Assembly: GCA_902795265.1 (NCBI GenBank) | Contig: CADBKM010000017.1 | Span: 1 to 55,306, forward strand | Direction: 5' to 3' | DNA from: an uncultured Eubacteriales bacterium | Lineage (GTDB): Bacteria > Bacillota > Clostridia > Peptostreptococcales > Anaerovoracaceae | DNA length: 55,306 bases | Shown here: positions 35,747-44,652 of the stretch, one piece after another | Layout of the letters: every line of letters starts with the position of its first letter | How positions within the stretch are numbered: position 1 is the stretch's first letter | Translations under genes and position numbers: made by a program | The notes under the pieces: model-generated | Told to the model about the DNA's origin: nothing | Database searches by the model: none | What the model saw: only the letters and a program-made list of their open reading frames with translations

Positions 35747-37195
35747 TCAATAAAGGAAAGCTCTTATTGCGTCGTTAATGTTCGCCGCGCCGCTTATGCG
35801 GATCTTATCGGATACATCCGGAGCGGAAGGGGTGACGGATACGCTGCGGCCGCCGTCTTCAACATCGATGCTGCGGCCCGACTGCGCGGTCTGCCTTGCG
35901 TTGCGCTCCGGCAGTATCACGGCTTCATAGCCGAGGCGGACTGCTTCCTGCACTATCTTGTCGGCGTTAGGTATCGAGCGCAGATTGCCTGTGAGGCCGA
36001 CTTCTCCGACGGCAACCAGCTTGCGGCTCGATGAACGCCCCTTGTATGAGCTGTAGATCGCAAGTGCGACAGCCAGGTCGGTCGATGTGCTTCCGGTGTT
36101 CATGCCGCCGACGACATTCACGTATACGTCGTAGTTGAGCAGGTCGAGCCCGGCTTTCTTGTCGAGCACGGCGAGTATCATGTTGAGGCGGTTCTGGCTT
36201 ATGCCGATAGCCGTGCGGCGGGCAAAGCCCACGTTGGCGTGAGTCACCAGCGCCTGTATCTCAAAGAAGACCGGGCGGCTGCCCTCGTAGACAGCGGATA
36301 CCACGGAGCCTTCTTCACTGTCGCTGTTTTCGATGAGACTTCCGGATATGTCCGGAACTTCTATCATGCCTTCGCCGGTCATGCGGAATGCGCCGATCTC
36401 ATCGGTAGTGCCGAAGCGGTTCTTGAACGAGCGGAGAATACGGAGGTCTCTGTCGCGCTCACCGCTGAAACTGAGCACGGTGTCTACCATGTGCTCGATG
36501 GTCTTAGGGCCTGCAAGCTCGCCCGATTTAGTTACGTGAGCCACGATGAACACAGGCACGTTGCGGTTCTTGGCATATCTGATGAGCTGACCCGAACATT
36601 CTCTTATCTGCGTGATACTTCCGGCTACGGAGTCGGCTGACTGAGAATACATTGTCTGTATCGAGTCGATTATGAGGAAACACGGCTTTATGCTTTCACA
36701 GGCAGCCATGATGTTTTCGATATTGGTCTCGGGATAGATGTAGAGCGAGTCGCTGATAGTGCCAAGCACGCGGTCGGCCCTGAGCTTTACCTGCTCTTCG
36801 GATTCCTCGCCGCTTACATAAAGCACAGTGCCGTACTTTTCGGCGATCCGGCCTGCAGCCTGAGCGATGATAGTGGACTTGCCGATGCCCGGCTCGCCCG
36901 AGATAAGAGTCAGAGAGCCCGGCACGATGCCTCCGCCGAGCACTCTGTTAAGCTCCGAAAGCCCGGAATCCATGCGGCTGTAATCGTGAGTGCCGACCTC
37001 TCCGAGCTTCACCGGACGCCCTTCGACTCCGATACGTCGTCTCGTGTCGGCGACCGCCTCCTCGACTGGTGCTACCTTTTGTTCGACTATCGTATTCCAG
37101 GCACCGCAATAAGAACACTGGCCCTGCCAGGCCGTGTACTCATTGCCGCACTCCGTGCACATGAAAACTGTTTTTACCTTTGCTTTTTTAGCCAT
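35747..37195 (-). CDS. radA: DNA repair protein RadA/Sms
   Basis: 482 residues. An N-terminal zinc finger, CTECGNEYTAWQGQCSYCGAW, is followed by a RecA-like ATPase with Walker A GEPGIGKST (about 101-109), Walker B-like LIIDSIQTM, the RadA-specific KNRFG motif, and a C-terminal Lon-protease-like domain (about 320-482). It promotes branch migration during recombinational repair. The start codon overlaps the histidine-kinase stop by eight bases, so it is probably translationally coupled to the upstream two-component operon. A GCAGGG/CCCTGC stem is seen downstream (near 35713-35733). Confidence 0.95.
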   Translation of the reverse strand: MAKKAKVKTVFMCTECGNEYTAWQGQCSYCGAWNTIVEQKVAPVEEAVADTRRRIGVEGRPVKLGEVGTHDYSRMDSGLSELNRVLGGGIVPGSLTLISGEPGIGKSTIIAQAAGRIAEKYGTVLYVSGEESEEQVKLRADRVLGTISDSLYIYPETNIENIMAACESIKPCFLIIDSIQTMYSQSADSVAGSITQIRECSGQLIRYAKNRNVPVFIVAHVTKSGELAGPKTIEHMVDTVLSFSGERDRDLRILRSFKNRFGTTDEIGAFRMTGEGMIEVPDISGSLIENSDSEEGSVVSAVYEGSRPVFFEIQALVTHANVGFARRTAIGISQNRLNMILAVLDKKAGLDLLNYDVYVNVVGGMNTGSTSTDLAVALAIYSSYKGRSSSRKLVAVGEVGLTGNLRSIPNADKIVQEAVRLGYEAVILPERNARQTAQSGRSIDVEDGGRSVSVTPSAPDVSDKIRISGAANINDAIRAFLY

Positions 37196-38705
37196 TTTTC
37201 TGTTTGTCTGTATCTTCCGTGATCGCCTGCATGCTAAGCGTGTTGCTGTCGGTCTTCTTTGCCCCCGGCTTCCTGACTGTTTCCATCTCGAACCAGAAGT
37301 CTGAACCTTTGCCTTCCTCGCTCTCTACGCCGTACTTGGCGTTGTGCAGGTTGAGTATGCCTTTAACGATCGCGAGGCCGAGGCCCGTGCCCTCTATGCC
37401 GCGACCGTGGTTGGCGGAAGTCCTGTAGTATTTGTCCCAGACGTGCCCGATCTCATCAGCAGGGATGCCCATGCCGTGGTCGATGCAGTGGAAGGTCACT
37501 TTCTTTGCGCTCTTGTTGAGCCTTATATCTACGTATTTGTTGTCGCCCGAATACTTGACTGCGTTCGACACGAAGTTGGTCATCACCTGCATCAGCCTTG
37601 TGCGGTCGCCCACAACGTATGCCGGCTTGCATGGGTGGAAGTTGATGTCGAATCCCTCAGAAGAAGCGAGCACCTGGAAGCTGTCGTATACGCTTTCGGC
37701 GGCCTCGACGAGGTCGAATGTCTCCATATGCATCTCAACGTTGTTGGACTGCAGATTGGATACCGAAAGCATGTCCGAAACGAGCCTGTTGAGGCGCTCG
37801 GTCTCGGAAATGATGACGTTGAGGTCGGAATTGCGCTTCTCAGGATTGTCGCCGGTGATGTCGATTATCTTTTCGGCGTACGAACGGATCATTGTCAGCG
37901 GCGTCTTGAGATCGTGCGATACGTTCGCGATGATCTCGCGCTGGTAGAAGTCGGTCTTTTCCATCTCGTATGACGCCTTGTTGAGAGCTCGGGCGAGCTC
38001 TTTTGTTTCGGTGAACCCCGCGCCGTCAAAACGGACGTCGTAGTTGCCTTTCGAAAGCTCCGTGGCGGATCTGGTCAGTGCCTTTATAGGCGCAGACAGG
38101 CGCATCGAAAGCGCGATCGCCAGCAGGAACGATACGAGCAGCACTACTACCGAGATGTATGTGAGCAGATTACGAAGTATGCGCAGCGTTACCTGGTCAG
38201 GGTAGAGCGGTGCTATGATGCACATTACGCTGTCGGGGTTACCGTCGTGTATATACGAAGCGTAAATGAGCCTTGCACCCGGGCCGGTCGAATCGCGCCG
38301 CGTTTCCGTGACAACGTCTGATGAGTCGCTGTTTAGCTTTGCCTTGATGAAGTTCACATCGCTGTCGAAGGCGTTGGCGCCCTGGACTGTACGTGTGCCG
38401 TCGTATATCAGAGCCGAATCAGAGGTGTCTATTTGTATATAGATGCCGTTGGTAGAGGCTGTGTTTATGGCGTACGAGTCAAACGCGGTGACATCCTGCA
38501 CGAACTGGACCTCGAGAGCTTCGGCCGTGCGCATAACCTCCTGCGCTCTTGTCCTTTCGAAATAGCTGTTAAGGAAAAAGTTGGCAAGCAGCCACACTAC
38601 GATCACAAGGAACAGCGCAAAAATGACGAACGAAAGAAGCGTCGTCGTGCTGATGCTGCTCGTGTCGATTTTTGAATTTTTATGCTTGCCTGTATGGTCA
38701 GCCAT
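37188..38705 (-). CDS. Membrane sensor histidine kinase (HAMP-HisKA-HATPase)
   Basis: 505 residues. A membrane segment (about 22-45), an extracellular sensor region (about 46-165), a second membrane segment (about 170-192), a HAMP linker, then HisKA with NVSHDLKTPLTMIRSY (phospho-His) and HATPase with VSNAVKYSGDN (N box), IDHGMGIP (G1), GRGIEGTGLGLAI (G2). The start at 38705 is preferred because GGAG sits eight bases upstream; a GTG start at 38723 has no ribosome site. It is the partner of the OmpR-type regulator at 38733, 27 bases upstream. Confidence 0.9.
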   Translation of the reverse strand: MADHTGKHKNSKIDTSSISTTTLLSFVIFALFLVIVVWLLANFFLNSYFERTRAQEVMRTAEALEVQFVQDVTAFDSYAINTASTNGIYIQIDTSDSALIYDGTRTVQGANAFDSDVNFIKAKLNSDSSDVVTETRRDSTGPGARLIYASYIHDGNPDSVMCIIAPLYPDQVTLRILRNLLTYISVVVLLVSFLLAIALSMRLSAPIKALTRSATELSKGNYDVRFDGAGFTETKELARALNKASYEMEKTDFYQREIIANVSHDLKTPLTMIRSYAEKIIDITGDNPEKRNSDLNVIISETERLNRLVSDMLSVSNLQSNNVEMHMETFDLVEAAESVYDSFQVLASSEGFDINFHPCKPAYVVGDRTRLMQVMTNFVSNAVKYSGDNKYVDIRLNKSAKKVTFHCIDHGMGIPADEIGHVWDKYYRTSANHGRGIEGTGLGLAIVKGILNLHNAKYGVESEEGKGSDFWFEMETVRKPGAKKTDSNTLSMQAITEDTDKQKNG

Positions 38706-38732
38706 GCCTCGCTCCGCTGTCACTGAATAATG

Positions 38733-39410
38733 CTATTCTTCGTATTCGAACTTGTAGCCTACGCCTCTGAGCGTCACGATGAACTTTCTGTAAGGCCCGA
38801 GGCAGTTACGCAGATTCTTTACATGTGTGTCGATGGTTCTGTCGTCACCGAAGAAGTCGTAACCCCAGATATCTTCGAGCAGCTTCTCTCTTGAGAGAGC
38901 GATGTTCTTGTGCTGGATCATGTAGAAGAGGAGGTCGTATTCTTTCGGCGTGAGATCAACGCGCTTGCCGTCGACGCTTATAGTGCGTGCGGCGATGTTG
39001 ATCTCGAGCCCCTCGAACTTCTGTATCGTGGATGCGTGCCTCTCGGAAGCGTCTCTGCGGTTGAGCACCGCGTTGACTCTTGCCATGAGTTCTTTCGGGC
39101 TGAACGGCTTCACAACGTAGTCATCGATGCCGAGCTCGAATCCGAAGAGCTTGTCGTACTCTTCGCCCCTGGCCGAAAGCATGATGACCGGGATATCCTT
39201 TACCTTCTGTATCTCTTTGACAGCGCTGAAGCCGTCGAGCTTAGGCATCATGATATCCATGATGATGAGGTCGTAGTCGTTGAGCTTGACCATGCCGATG
39301 GCGCTCATGCCGTCGGCTGCTTCCTCGGCCTCATATCCGCTGAACTCCGCGTACTCTCTGATGACCTCGCGGATCCTTTCTTCGTCATCTACTATAAGTA
39401 TTTTTTTCAT
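38733..39410 (-). CDS. OmpR/PhoB-family response regulator
   Basis: 225 residues. Receiver domain (1-118): acidic D9-D10, phosphorylation site in IIMDIMMP, Thr/Ser in MLSARG, and Lys in VVKPFSP. Winged-helix domain (about 128-225) with LTPKEYDLLFYM, IDTHVKNLRNCLG and VTLRGVGYKFE. Strong AGGAGG-type site before the start. It is the first gene of the operon with a histidine kinase and radA. The regulon is unknown. Confidence 0.92.
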   Translation of the reverse strand: MKKILIVDDEERIREVIREYAEFSGYEAEEAADGMSAIGMVKLNDYDLIIMDIMMPKLDGFSAVKEIQKVKDIPVIMLSARGEEYDKLFGFELGIDDYVVKPFSPKELMARVNAVLNRRDASERHASTIQKFEGLEINIAARTISVDGKRVDLTPKEYDLLFYMIQHKNIALSREKLLEDIWGYDFFGDDRTIDTHVKNLRNCLGPYRKFIVTLRGVGYKFEYEE

Positions 39411-39452
39411 CGGGATTTCCTCCGTCCTTTTTACTCTTCATATTCAGAATTA

Positions 39453-39461
39453 AGTATATCA
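39453..39461 (-). promoter_or_regulatory. Extended -10 promoter of the response regulator operon
   Basis: On the minus strand TGATATACT (complement of 39453-39461) matches TGnTATACT, 42 bases upstream of the response regulator start. No -35 of good quality is seen. Confidence 0.5.
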
Positions 39462-39498
39462 CACAGCTGCAGCAAAAGGGGAACTGCAGATTCCAAAC

Positions 39499-39519
39499 TT
39501 GCGAAACAAAAGCGCTTCA
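39499..39519. promoter_or_regulatory. AAGCGCTT-centred block shared with the surface-protein promoter
   Basis: Bases 39499-39519 match 1631-1650 except for one inserted C: TTGCGAAA then AAAAGCGCTTCA. The palindrome AAGCGCTT at 39510-39517 has the core of LacI/CcpA-type operators. It sits between the divergent response regulator operon and carD. A third AAGCGCTT overlaps the -35 of the rpmG promoter (52592-52599). Confidence 0.5.
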
Positions 39520-39567
39520 CGGGCAAATGTTTAAGGAAACTAACTTTAATTGAAGAGTATTCTTGTA

Positions 39568-39642
39568 TTGACAACCATATTGGATGGTGCTATCATATAA
39601 ATTTATTTTTTGTTTGCTTTTCTGTACAATTTCCTATATAAT
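39568..39642 (+). promoter_or_regulatory. Two tandem promoters upstream of carD
   Basis: P1: TTGACA (39568-39573), 17-base spacer, TATCAT (39591-39596). P2: TTGCTT (39614-39619), 17-base spacer, TATAAT (39637-39642). P1 has a perfect -35. Transcription from P2 leaves a short leader with AAGGAGG before the start. Confidence 0.7.
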
Positions 39643-39664
39643 CGCTATACAAGGAGGAAAGTGC

Positions 39665-40138
39665 ATGTTTAATATCGGTGATCGAATAGTTTATCCGATG
39701 TATGGTGCGGGTGTCATTACAGAAGTCGTTGAAAAAGACTTCCTTGGTGAGGCGCGTATCTATTATAATGTGTCGCTTCCTTATTGCCGTATGGAGGCAT
39801 CTGTTCCTGTAGACAATTGTAAAAAGCTGGGCGTTAGGCATATAATAAAACCCGAGCGCATCGGCGAGGTTCTGGAGGTGCTCAACAAAGACACAGAACC
39901 GATGAATCCGAACTGGAACAAACGATACCGCGAGAACACCGAGAGGATGCAAACCGGAGACATTTTAGAGGTGGCGGCGGTAGTAAGAAATCTCGTCAGA
40001 ACAGACAGACTGAAACCGCTCTCCACCGGTGAAAAAAAGCTCCTGAGTACAGCAAAGCAGATCCTTGAAAGCGAGCTGGTCTACTCCGGAGGATACACAA
40101 TGGAAGAAGCAGACGAGATGGTCGAAACCAATATTTAG
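39665..40138 (+). CDS. CarD/CdnL-family RNA polymerase-binding regulator
   Basis: 157 residues. N-terminal domain (about 1-60) has MFNIGDRIVYPMYGAGVITEVVE, the CarD/TRCF-RID-like fold that contacts RNA polymerase. The C-terminal half (about 70-157) is helical. The start at 39665 is chosen because AAGGAGG precedes it and the domain starts there; a longer frame adds an unlikely hydrophobic extension. It is followed after 48 bases by ispDF, with a short hairpin (40151-40173) between, and has two upstream promoters. Confidence 0.9.
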   Translation: MFNIGDRIVYPMYGAGVITEVVEKDFLGEARIYYNVSLPYCRMEASVPVDNCKKLGVRHIIKPERIGEVLEVLNKDTEPMNPNWNKRYRENTERMQTGDILEVAAVVRNLVRTDRLKPLSTGEKKLLSTAKQILESELVYSGGYTMEEADEMVETNI

Positions 40139-40150
40139 CGGGTGAGCTGG

Positions 40151-40173
40151 ATCAAAGGGTTCGACCCTTTTGA
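40151..40173 (+). terminator. Hairpin between carD and ispDF
   Basis: ATCAAAGGG (40151-40159) pairs with CCCTTTTGAT (40164-40173), with one bulged base, around a 4-base loop. It lacks a downstream T run, so it may attenuate rather than end transcription. Confidence 0.45.
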
Positions 40174-40186
40174 TTGAAAGGAATAC

Positions 40187-41434
40187 ATGGCAGGATACGT
40201 ACCAAAAAGAATATACGCAGTGATAGTAGCAGCCGGCAAGGGCAAAAGGATGGGAACTGATTTGCCTAAGCAGCTGTTTCCTTATGGTGGAGTTACAGTG
40301 CTCGGTTCATCCATAAGGGCTTTTGCCGTGCTTGACTATATAGACAGAGTAGCAGTCATATCGCCTCAGGATGGCTCTCTCGATGAGAGATACCGCAGCA
40401 TAACGGCGGTATATGAGGAGCTTTCGGGCAGACCTGCGGGGAGCATCGAGATAATTCAGGGCGGAGACGAGAGGTCGGATTCCGTTCAGAAAGGGCTCGA
40501 ATTTGCCAGACTCGATGCCCTGGCTCATGGCGTCGATCTTGACGACGCGGTGGTGCTCGTGCACGATGCCGTAAGGCCGGGCGTCAGCGAAGATATAATA
40601 AGACGCAATATAGACGCGATGAGCTGCTGCCACGCGGTGACCACGGCTGTTCCTTCGTCTGACTCTATCAGGATGGTAGACTGTGAAAAACTCGAATATA
40701 ACAACAGTTTGGCATTGAAAGAAACAATAACATATCCTATAATGAACACTAACGTTGTCAGGAGAGACCTGGTCTACAGGGTCCAGACGCCTCAGACTTT
40801 CAGGCTCTCTGACATTATCAATGCATACGAGGCTGCGAAAAGAGACGGCTACACCACTACAGACGAGGCGGGCATAGCCGAATACGCGGGTATCCCTGTT
40901 GCTCTTATCGAAGGCTCAACGGCAAATAACAAGATAACAACCAGAGAGGATATCAACATGGCTGTCAGAACAGGTATCGGCTATGATGTCCACCGACTTG
41001 TCCCGGGGAGGCCACTCATACTCTGCGGGACTCCAATCCCCAGCAATCTCGGGCTGGACGGCCATTCGGATGCCGATGTCGCAGTACACGCGCTGATGGA
41101 CGCGCTGCTCGGGGCAGCAGGACTGGGAGATATAGGAAGACATTTTCCGGATACTGATGATAAATACAAAGGTGCTGATTCAATGAAGCTGCTGGCTGAG
41201 GTCAGAGACATGCTCGGCTATGTTAACATCATGAATGTCGATGTTACCATAATCGCGCAGGCGCCTAAGCTGTCACCGTATATTGATCAGATGAAGAAAA
41301 ATATAGCAAGCACACTCGGGATCCCTGAAACGGCTGTAAATGTAAAGGCCACGACAGAAGAGGGACTCGGGTTCACAGGCAGGGGAGAAGGCATGGCGGC
41401 CATGGCCACTGCCGCAATAGAAGGGAGTTTTTAA
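40187..41434 (+). CDS. ispDF: Bifunctional IspD/IspF (MEP pathway)
   Basis: 415 residues joining two MEP-pathway enzymes. Residues 1-250 are IspD (CTP-binding [21 protein letters not shown], then AVRPGVS, and the [15 protein letters not shown] end). Residues ~255-415 are Isp[22 protein letters not shown], the [34 protein letters not shown] segment (zinc ligands D, H, H) and [14 protein letters not shown]. They catalyse the third and fifth steps of isoprenoid precursor synthesis. The proS gene starts two bases after the stop. IspDF fusions are common but not universal. Confidence 0.95.
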   Translation: MAGYVPKRIYAVIVAAGKGKRMGTDLPKQLFPYGGVTVLGSSIRAFAVLDYIDRVAVISPQDGSLDERYRSITAVYEELSGRPAGSIEIIQGGDERSDSVQKGLEFARLDALAHGVDLDDAVVLVHDAVRPGVSEDIIRRNIDAMSCCHAVTTAVPSSDSIRMVDCEKLEYNNSLALKETITYPIMNTNVVRRDLVYRVQTPQTFRLSDIINAYEAAKRDGYTTTDEAGIAEYAGIPVALIEGSTANNKITTREDINMAVRTGIGYDVHRLVPGRPLILCGTPIPSNLGLDGHSDADVAVHALMDALLGAAGLGDIGRHFPDTDDKYKGADSMKLLAEVRDMLGYVNIMNVDVTIIAQAPKLSPYIDQMKKNIASTLGIPETAVNVKATTEEGLGFTGRGEGMAAMATAAIEGSF

Positions 41435-41436
41435 CA

Positions 41437-43215
41437 ATGAGATTATCAAAGAACCATCTTAAGACACTCAGAGAGGCACCATCTGATGCCGTACTTGAGA
41501 GCCATAAGCTGCTGGTAAGAGCGAACATGATCAAGCAGGAAGCTGCCGGCCTCTATATGTTCCCGAAACTGGGCTGGAGAACAGTAAGAAAGATCGAGCA
41601 GATCGTCCGCGAAGAGATGGACTACATCGACTGCCAGGAAGTTTACATGCCGCACGTTAACCCTGCTGAGCTCTGGAAGGAGACAGGCAGATGGTATGCT
41701 TACGGACCTGAACTTTGGAGAATCCAGGACCGTAACGGCAATGACTTCATCCTCAACCCTACATGCGAAGAGATATTCACAGACTTCGTCCGCAAGGAGT
41801 GGTCATCATACAAAGAGCTGCCGTTCTCGCTCTATCATATCCAGTTCAAATACAGAGACGAATCCCGTCCTAGATACGGACTCCTCAGAACAAGAGAGTT
41901 CATCATGAAGGACGCTTACACATTCGACGCTACCGAAGAAGACCTGCACACTGCTTACATGAGACAGTATCACGCATATGAGAAGGTCTTCACACGCTGC
42001 GACCTCGACTACAGGATCGTTGAGGCCGACAACGGCCCTATCGGCGGAAGCAAGTCACACGAGTTCTCGGCGCTCTCCGACTGGGGCGAGTCCGACATCC
42101 TCTACTGCGACCACTGCGGCATGGCTGCTACAGTTGAAAGAGCTGAGTGCAGAGATGATGAACCGCCTGTAGAAGAGATGCAGCCGGTACAGAAGGTGTT
42201 CACACCTGGCACAAAGACTATCGACGACGTATGCAGCTACCTGAAGCTGCCTGTAGAGAAGTCGATCAAGGCTCTGATGTTCACAACATACGACACAGAC
42301 CTGCAGCCAAAGGACTACGTAACATGCTTCATCAGAGGAGACAGACAGCTCAACATGATCAAGCTCGTCAATGCCCTCAACATTCCTGAGCACTACATCG
42401 AGTTTGCTGATGAGGACGTTGTCGGTCCTATCACAGGCTCCGTTGCCGGATTCACAGGCCCTATGGGACTCAAGAACTGCATCGTAGTCGTTGACTCCGA
42501 GCTCGTAGGCACAGTAAACATGTGCGCAGGCGCTAACGAAGAAGACCACCACCTGACAGGCGTTTGCTACGGCAGAGACTACACAGGCGACATCGTAACA
42601 GATATCAAGGTCCTCGAAGAAGGAGATCCATGCCCGCACTGCGGAAAGCCGGTCAAGTTCAGACGCGGTATCGAAGTAGGCCAGATCTTCAAGCTGGGAC
42701 TCAAGTACTCCGAGAGCATGAACTGCACATTCAAGGACGAAAAGGGCGAAGATCACCCTTACTGGATGGGCTGCTACGGAATCGGCGTTACAAGAACGAT
42801 GCAGGCTATCGTAGAGCAGCATCATGACGATAAGGGGATCATCTGGCCGGTAGCCGTTGCTCCTTATCACGTCATCGTAACTGTAGTCAAGTCGCACGAC
42901 GAGACTCAGATGCAGCTCGCATACGAGATCGAAAAGAAGCTCGAAGCACTCGGCGTTGAAGTAATGGTAGACGACCGTGACGAGAGACCTGGAGTCAAGT
43001 TCAACGATGCTGACCTCATCGGAATCCCTATCAGGATCACTGTCGGCAAGTTCGCAGCAGAGGGCAAGGTAGAGTACAAGCTCCGCCGCGAAGACGATCA
43101 CGAGCTCATGACTGTTGATGAAGCCATCGCTAAGGCTAAGGCGCTCGTCGACCTCGAAGGCGACGGAAGATGCTTCTTCTCGAGACTCTCCGAAGAGACA
43201 CTGAACGCTCACTAA
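41437..43215 (+). CDS. proS: Prolyl-tRNA synthetase
   Basis: 592 residues, close to the type-1 (bacterial) ProRS length with an inserted editing domain. Class II motifs: GLYMFPKLGWRTVRKIE (N-terminal), FKYRDESRPRYGLLRTREFIMKDAY (motif 2), then the YbaK-like insert (about 235-400), MGCYGIGVTRTMQ (motif 3), and an anticodon-binding C-terminal domain with ITVGKFAAEGKVEYKLR. AGGGAG site lies before ATG. The C-terminal end CFFSRLSEETLNAH differs from most homologues and is of low concern. It ends the carD-ispDF-proS unit at a strong terminator. Confidence 0.95.
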   Translation: MRLSKNHLKTLREAPSDAVLESHKLLVRANMIKQEAAGLYMFPKLGWRTVRKIEQIVREEMDYIDCQEVYMPHVNPAELWKETGRWYAYGPELWRIQDRNGNDFILNPTCEEIFTDFVRKEWSSYKELPFSLYHIQFKYRDESRPRYGLLRTREFIMKDAYTFDATEEDLHTAYMRQYHAYEKVFTRCDLDYRIVEADNGPIGGSKSHEFSALSDWGESDILYCDHCGMAATVERAECRDDEPPVEEMQPVQKVFTPGTKTIDDVCSYLKLPVEKSIKALMFTTYDTDLQPKDYVTCFIRGDRQLNMIKLVNALNIPEHYIEFADEDVVGPITGSVAGFTGPMGLKNCIVVVDSELVGTVNMCAGANEEDHHLTGVCYGRDYTGDIVTDIKVLEEGDPCPHCGKPVKFRRGIEVGQIFKLGLKYSESMNCTFKDEKGEDHPYWMGCYGIGVTRTMQAIVEQHHDDKGIIWPVAVAPYHVIVTVVKSHDETQMQLAYEIEKKLEALGVEVMVDDRDERPGVKFNDADLIGIPIRITVGKFAAEGKVEYKLRREDDHELMTVDEAIAKAKALVDLEGDGRCFFSRLSEETLNAH

Positions 43216-43310
43216 TTACTGGTTTCGGCGCTCAGGGACAAAGCTCAGCTGTCGCAAAGGAAATAGGTTTGACAAAGGACACCGCTCAGGTGGTGAACCA
43301 GAATGAAAAT

Positions 43311-43347
43311 AAAGCTCAAGCTTCAAACGGGAAGCTTGAGCTTTTTT
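43311..43347 (+). terminator. Terminator of the carD-ispDF-proS unit
   Basis: AGCTCAAGCTTC (43313-43324) pairs perfectly with GAAGCTTGAGCT (43331-43342) around AAACGG, followed by a run of six T. Confidence 0.92.
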
Positions 43348-43381
43348 ATGCCGCTCTGCGGATACAATTATTCCGTAAATG

Positions 43382-43390
43382 TGATAGAAT
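43382..43390 (+). promoter_or_regulatory. Extended -10 promoter directly before chrA
   Basis: TG-A-TAGAAT at 43382-43390 ends nine bases before ATG 43400. The expected start is at or within three bases of the ATG, and no Shine-Dalgarno is present, so the mRNA is probably leaderless. Confidence 0.55.
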
Positions 43391-43399
43391 ACCTTAGTT

Positions 43400-43999
43400 A
43401 TGAACGTACTTATCGAACTGTTTATTGTATTTTTTAAACTCGGCGCCTTTACCATAGGCGGCGGTATTGCCATGCTCCCGCTTCTGCAGAACACTCTTAT
43501 CGAAGAAAAGAAGTGGTTCAGCAAAGAGGAGTTCATGGATATAGTTGCGGTTTGTCAGAGCCTTCCGGGCGTGGTTGCCATCAACATGGCGACTTATGTC
43601 GGATTCAAAAAGAAGGGGCTGATCGGGTCGGCAGTATCCACTTTCGGCGTGACTATCCCGTCGTTTGTGATGATCCTGGTGATCGCTAAATTCATCACCT
43701 CGCTTGGCGACAACAGCATTCTTATGGGCGCGATGGCCGGCCTCAGGGCAGCGGCTCTCGGCATGGTCGTGGTTGCGGTGATACAGCTCATGCCGGCAGC
43801 CATAAAGAATAAATGGGCCATGCTTGCGGCCGCAGCGGCATTCGTGCTGATAGCTGTTCTTAAGGTGAATACCGCGTATGTTATTCTGCTGTTCGCGATG
43901 CTCGGCATAGCTGTCAGTTTTGCGGGAAGCCGCAGGGCAGCCGAAGCAGCAAAGCCTGACGCGAAGACAGGAGACGGAGAAGGGGGTGAGTCCGAATGA
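43400..43999 (+). CDS. Chromate transporter ChrA family protein, first half
   Basis: 199 residues, one chromate-transporter domain of about six membrane segments. Signature FFKLGAFTIGGGIAMLPLLQNTLIEEKKW, then VAVCQSLPGVVAINMATYVGF. The C-terminal tail is hydrophilic. It works with the second half-size ChrA (43996) to form a pair, as in two-gene short-chain ChrA systems. The start overlaps no ribosome binding site; it is likely leaderless. Family role is anion transport, with chromate efflux shown in some members; the true substrate here is unknown. Confidence 0.88.
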   Translation: MNVLIELFIVFFKLGAFTIGGGIAMLPLLQNTLIEEKKWFSKEEFMDIVAVCQSLPGVVAINMATYVGFKKKGLIGSAVSTFGVTIPSFVMILVIAKFITSLGDNSILMGAMAGLRAAALGMVVVAVIQLMPAAIKNKWAMLAAAAAFVLIAVLKVNTAYVILLFAMLGIAVSFAGSRRAAEAAKPDAKTGDGEGGESE

Positions 44000-44601
44000 T
44001 ATTCTGGCAGCTCTTCATAAGCTTCTTCAAAGTCGGTCTTCTGGGATTCGGAGGAGGACTTGCCATCGTCAGGCTCATATACGACAGCATACAGCCGTTC
44101 CTCGACATGAGCCAGGAGACGTTCGCGAATATAGTTGCGATTTCGCAGATAACGCCGGGGCCGCTCGCGGTCAACACGGCAACCTATGTAGGCTATGAGG
44201 CGGCAGGCATAGGCGGTTCGGCAGCAGCGACTTTCGGAGTCATCCTGCCTGCATTCATAATAGTGAGCCTGGTATGCCGTACCATACAGAAGTTCAGGGA
44301 CAGCAAGATAGTAAACGGCGCGCTGTCCGGAATCAGACCGGCAACCATGGGACTCATAGCAGCCGCAGCTGCCACACTGGTAAAGCCTTCGCTCGCCGGA
44401 GAGGGCAGGCTCGGATGCGGGCTGCTCGAGAGACTCGGCGCAGGCTCAGGGGAGCTTTTCACTATGATTTCAGGGTCGCCAGTCGACATAATTTCTGTTA
44501 TCATATTGGTTGCAACAGTAATAATGATATCTAAATATAAAAAGAGTCCGTTCCTCGTGCTCATAATCATGGGGTGCCTGGGAGCGGTACTCGGGGTCTA
44601 G
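43996..44601 (+). CDS. Chromate transporter ChrA family protein, second half
   Basis: 201 residues, homologous to the preceding gene, with FFKVGLLGFGGGLAIVRLIYDS and AISQITPGPLAVNTATYVGYEAAG. It overlaps the first half by ATGA (43996-43999), so translation is coupled and the pair likely forms a heterodimeric carrier. GAGGGGGTGAG precedes its start. Confidence 0.88.
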   Translation: MIFWQLFISFFKVGLLGFGGGLAIVRLIYDSIQPFLDMSQETFANIVAISQITPGPLAVNTATYVGYEAAGIGGSAAATFGVILPAFIIVSLVCRTIQKFRDSKIVNGALSGIRPATMGLIAAAAATLVKPSLAGEGRLGCGLLERLGAGSGELFTMISGSPVDIISVIILVATVIMISKYKKSPFLVLIIMGCLGAVLGV

Positions 44602-44652
44602 GATAACAGGAGGCATGGCAGAGGCTGTCTGCCTGCTGAAAAAGGAGGAAAA

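Noticed and set aside
39584..39664. Longer start for carD giving a hydrophobic N-terminus
   Set aside because: The strong AAGGAGG is placed for 39665, where the CarD domain begins.
40151..40173. tRNA T-arm-like GGGTTCGACCC
   Set aside because: It is only a short hairpin; no acceptor, D or anticodon arm fits around it.
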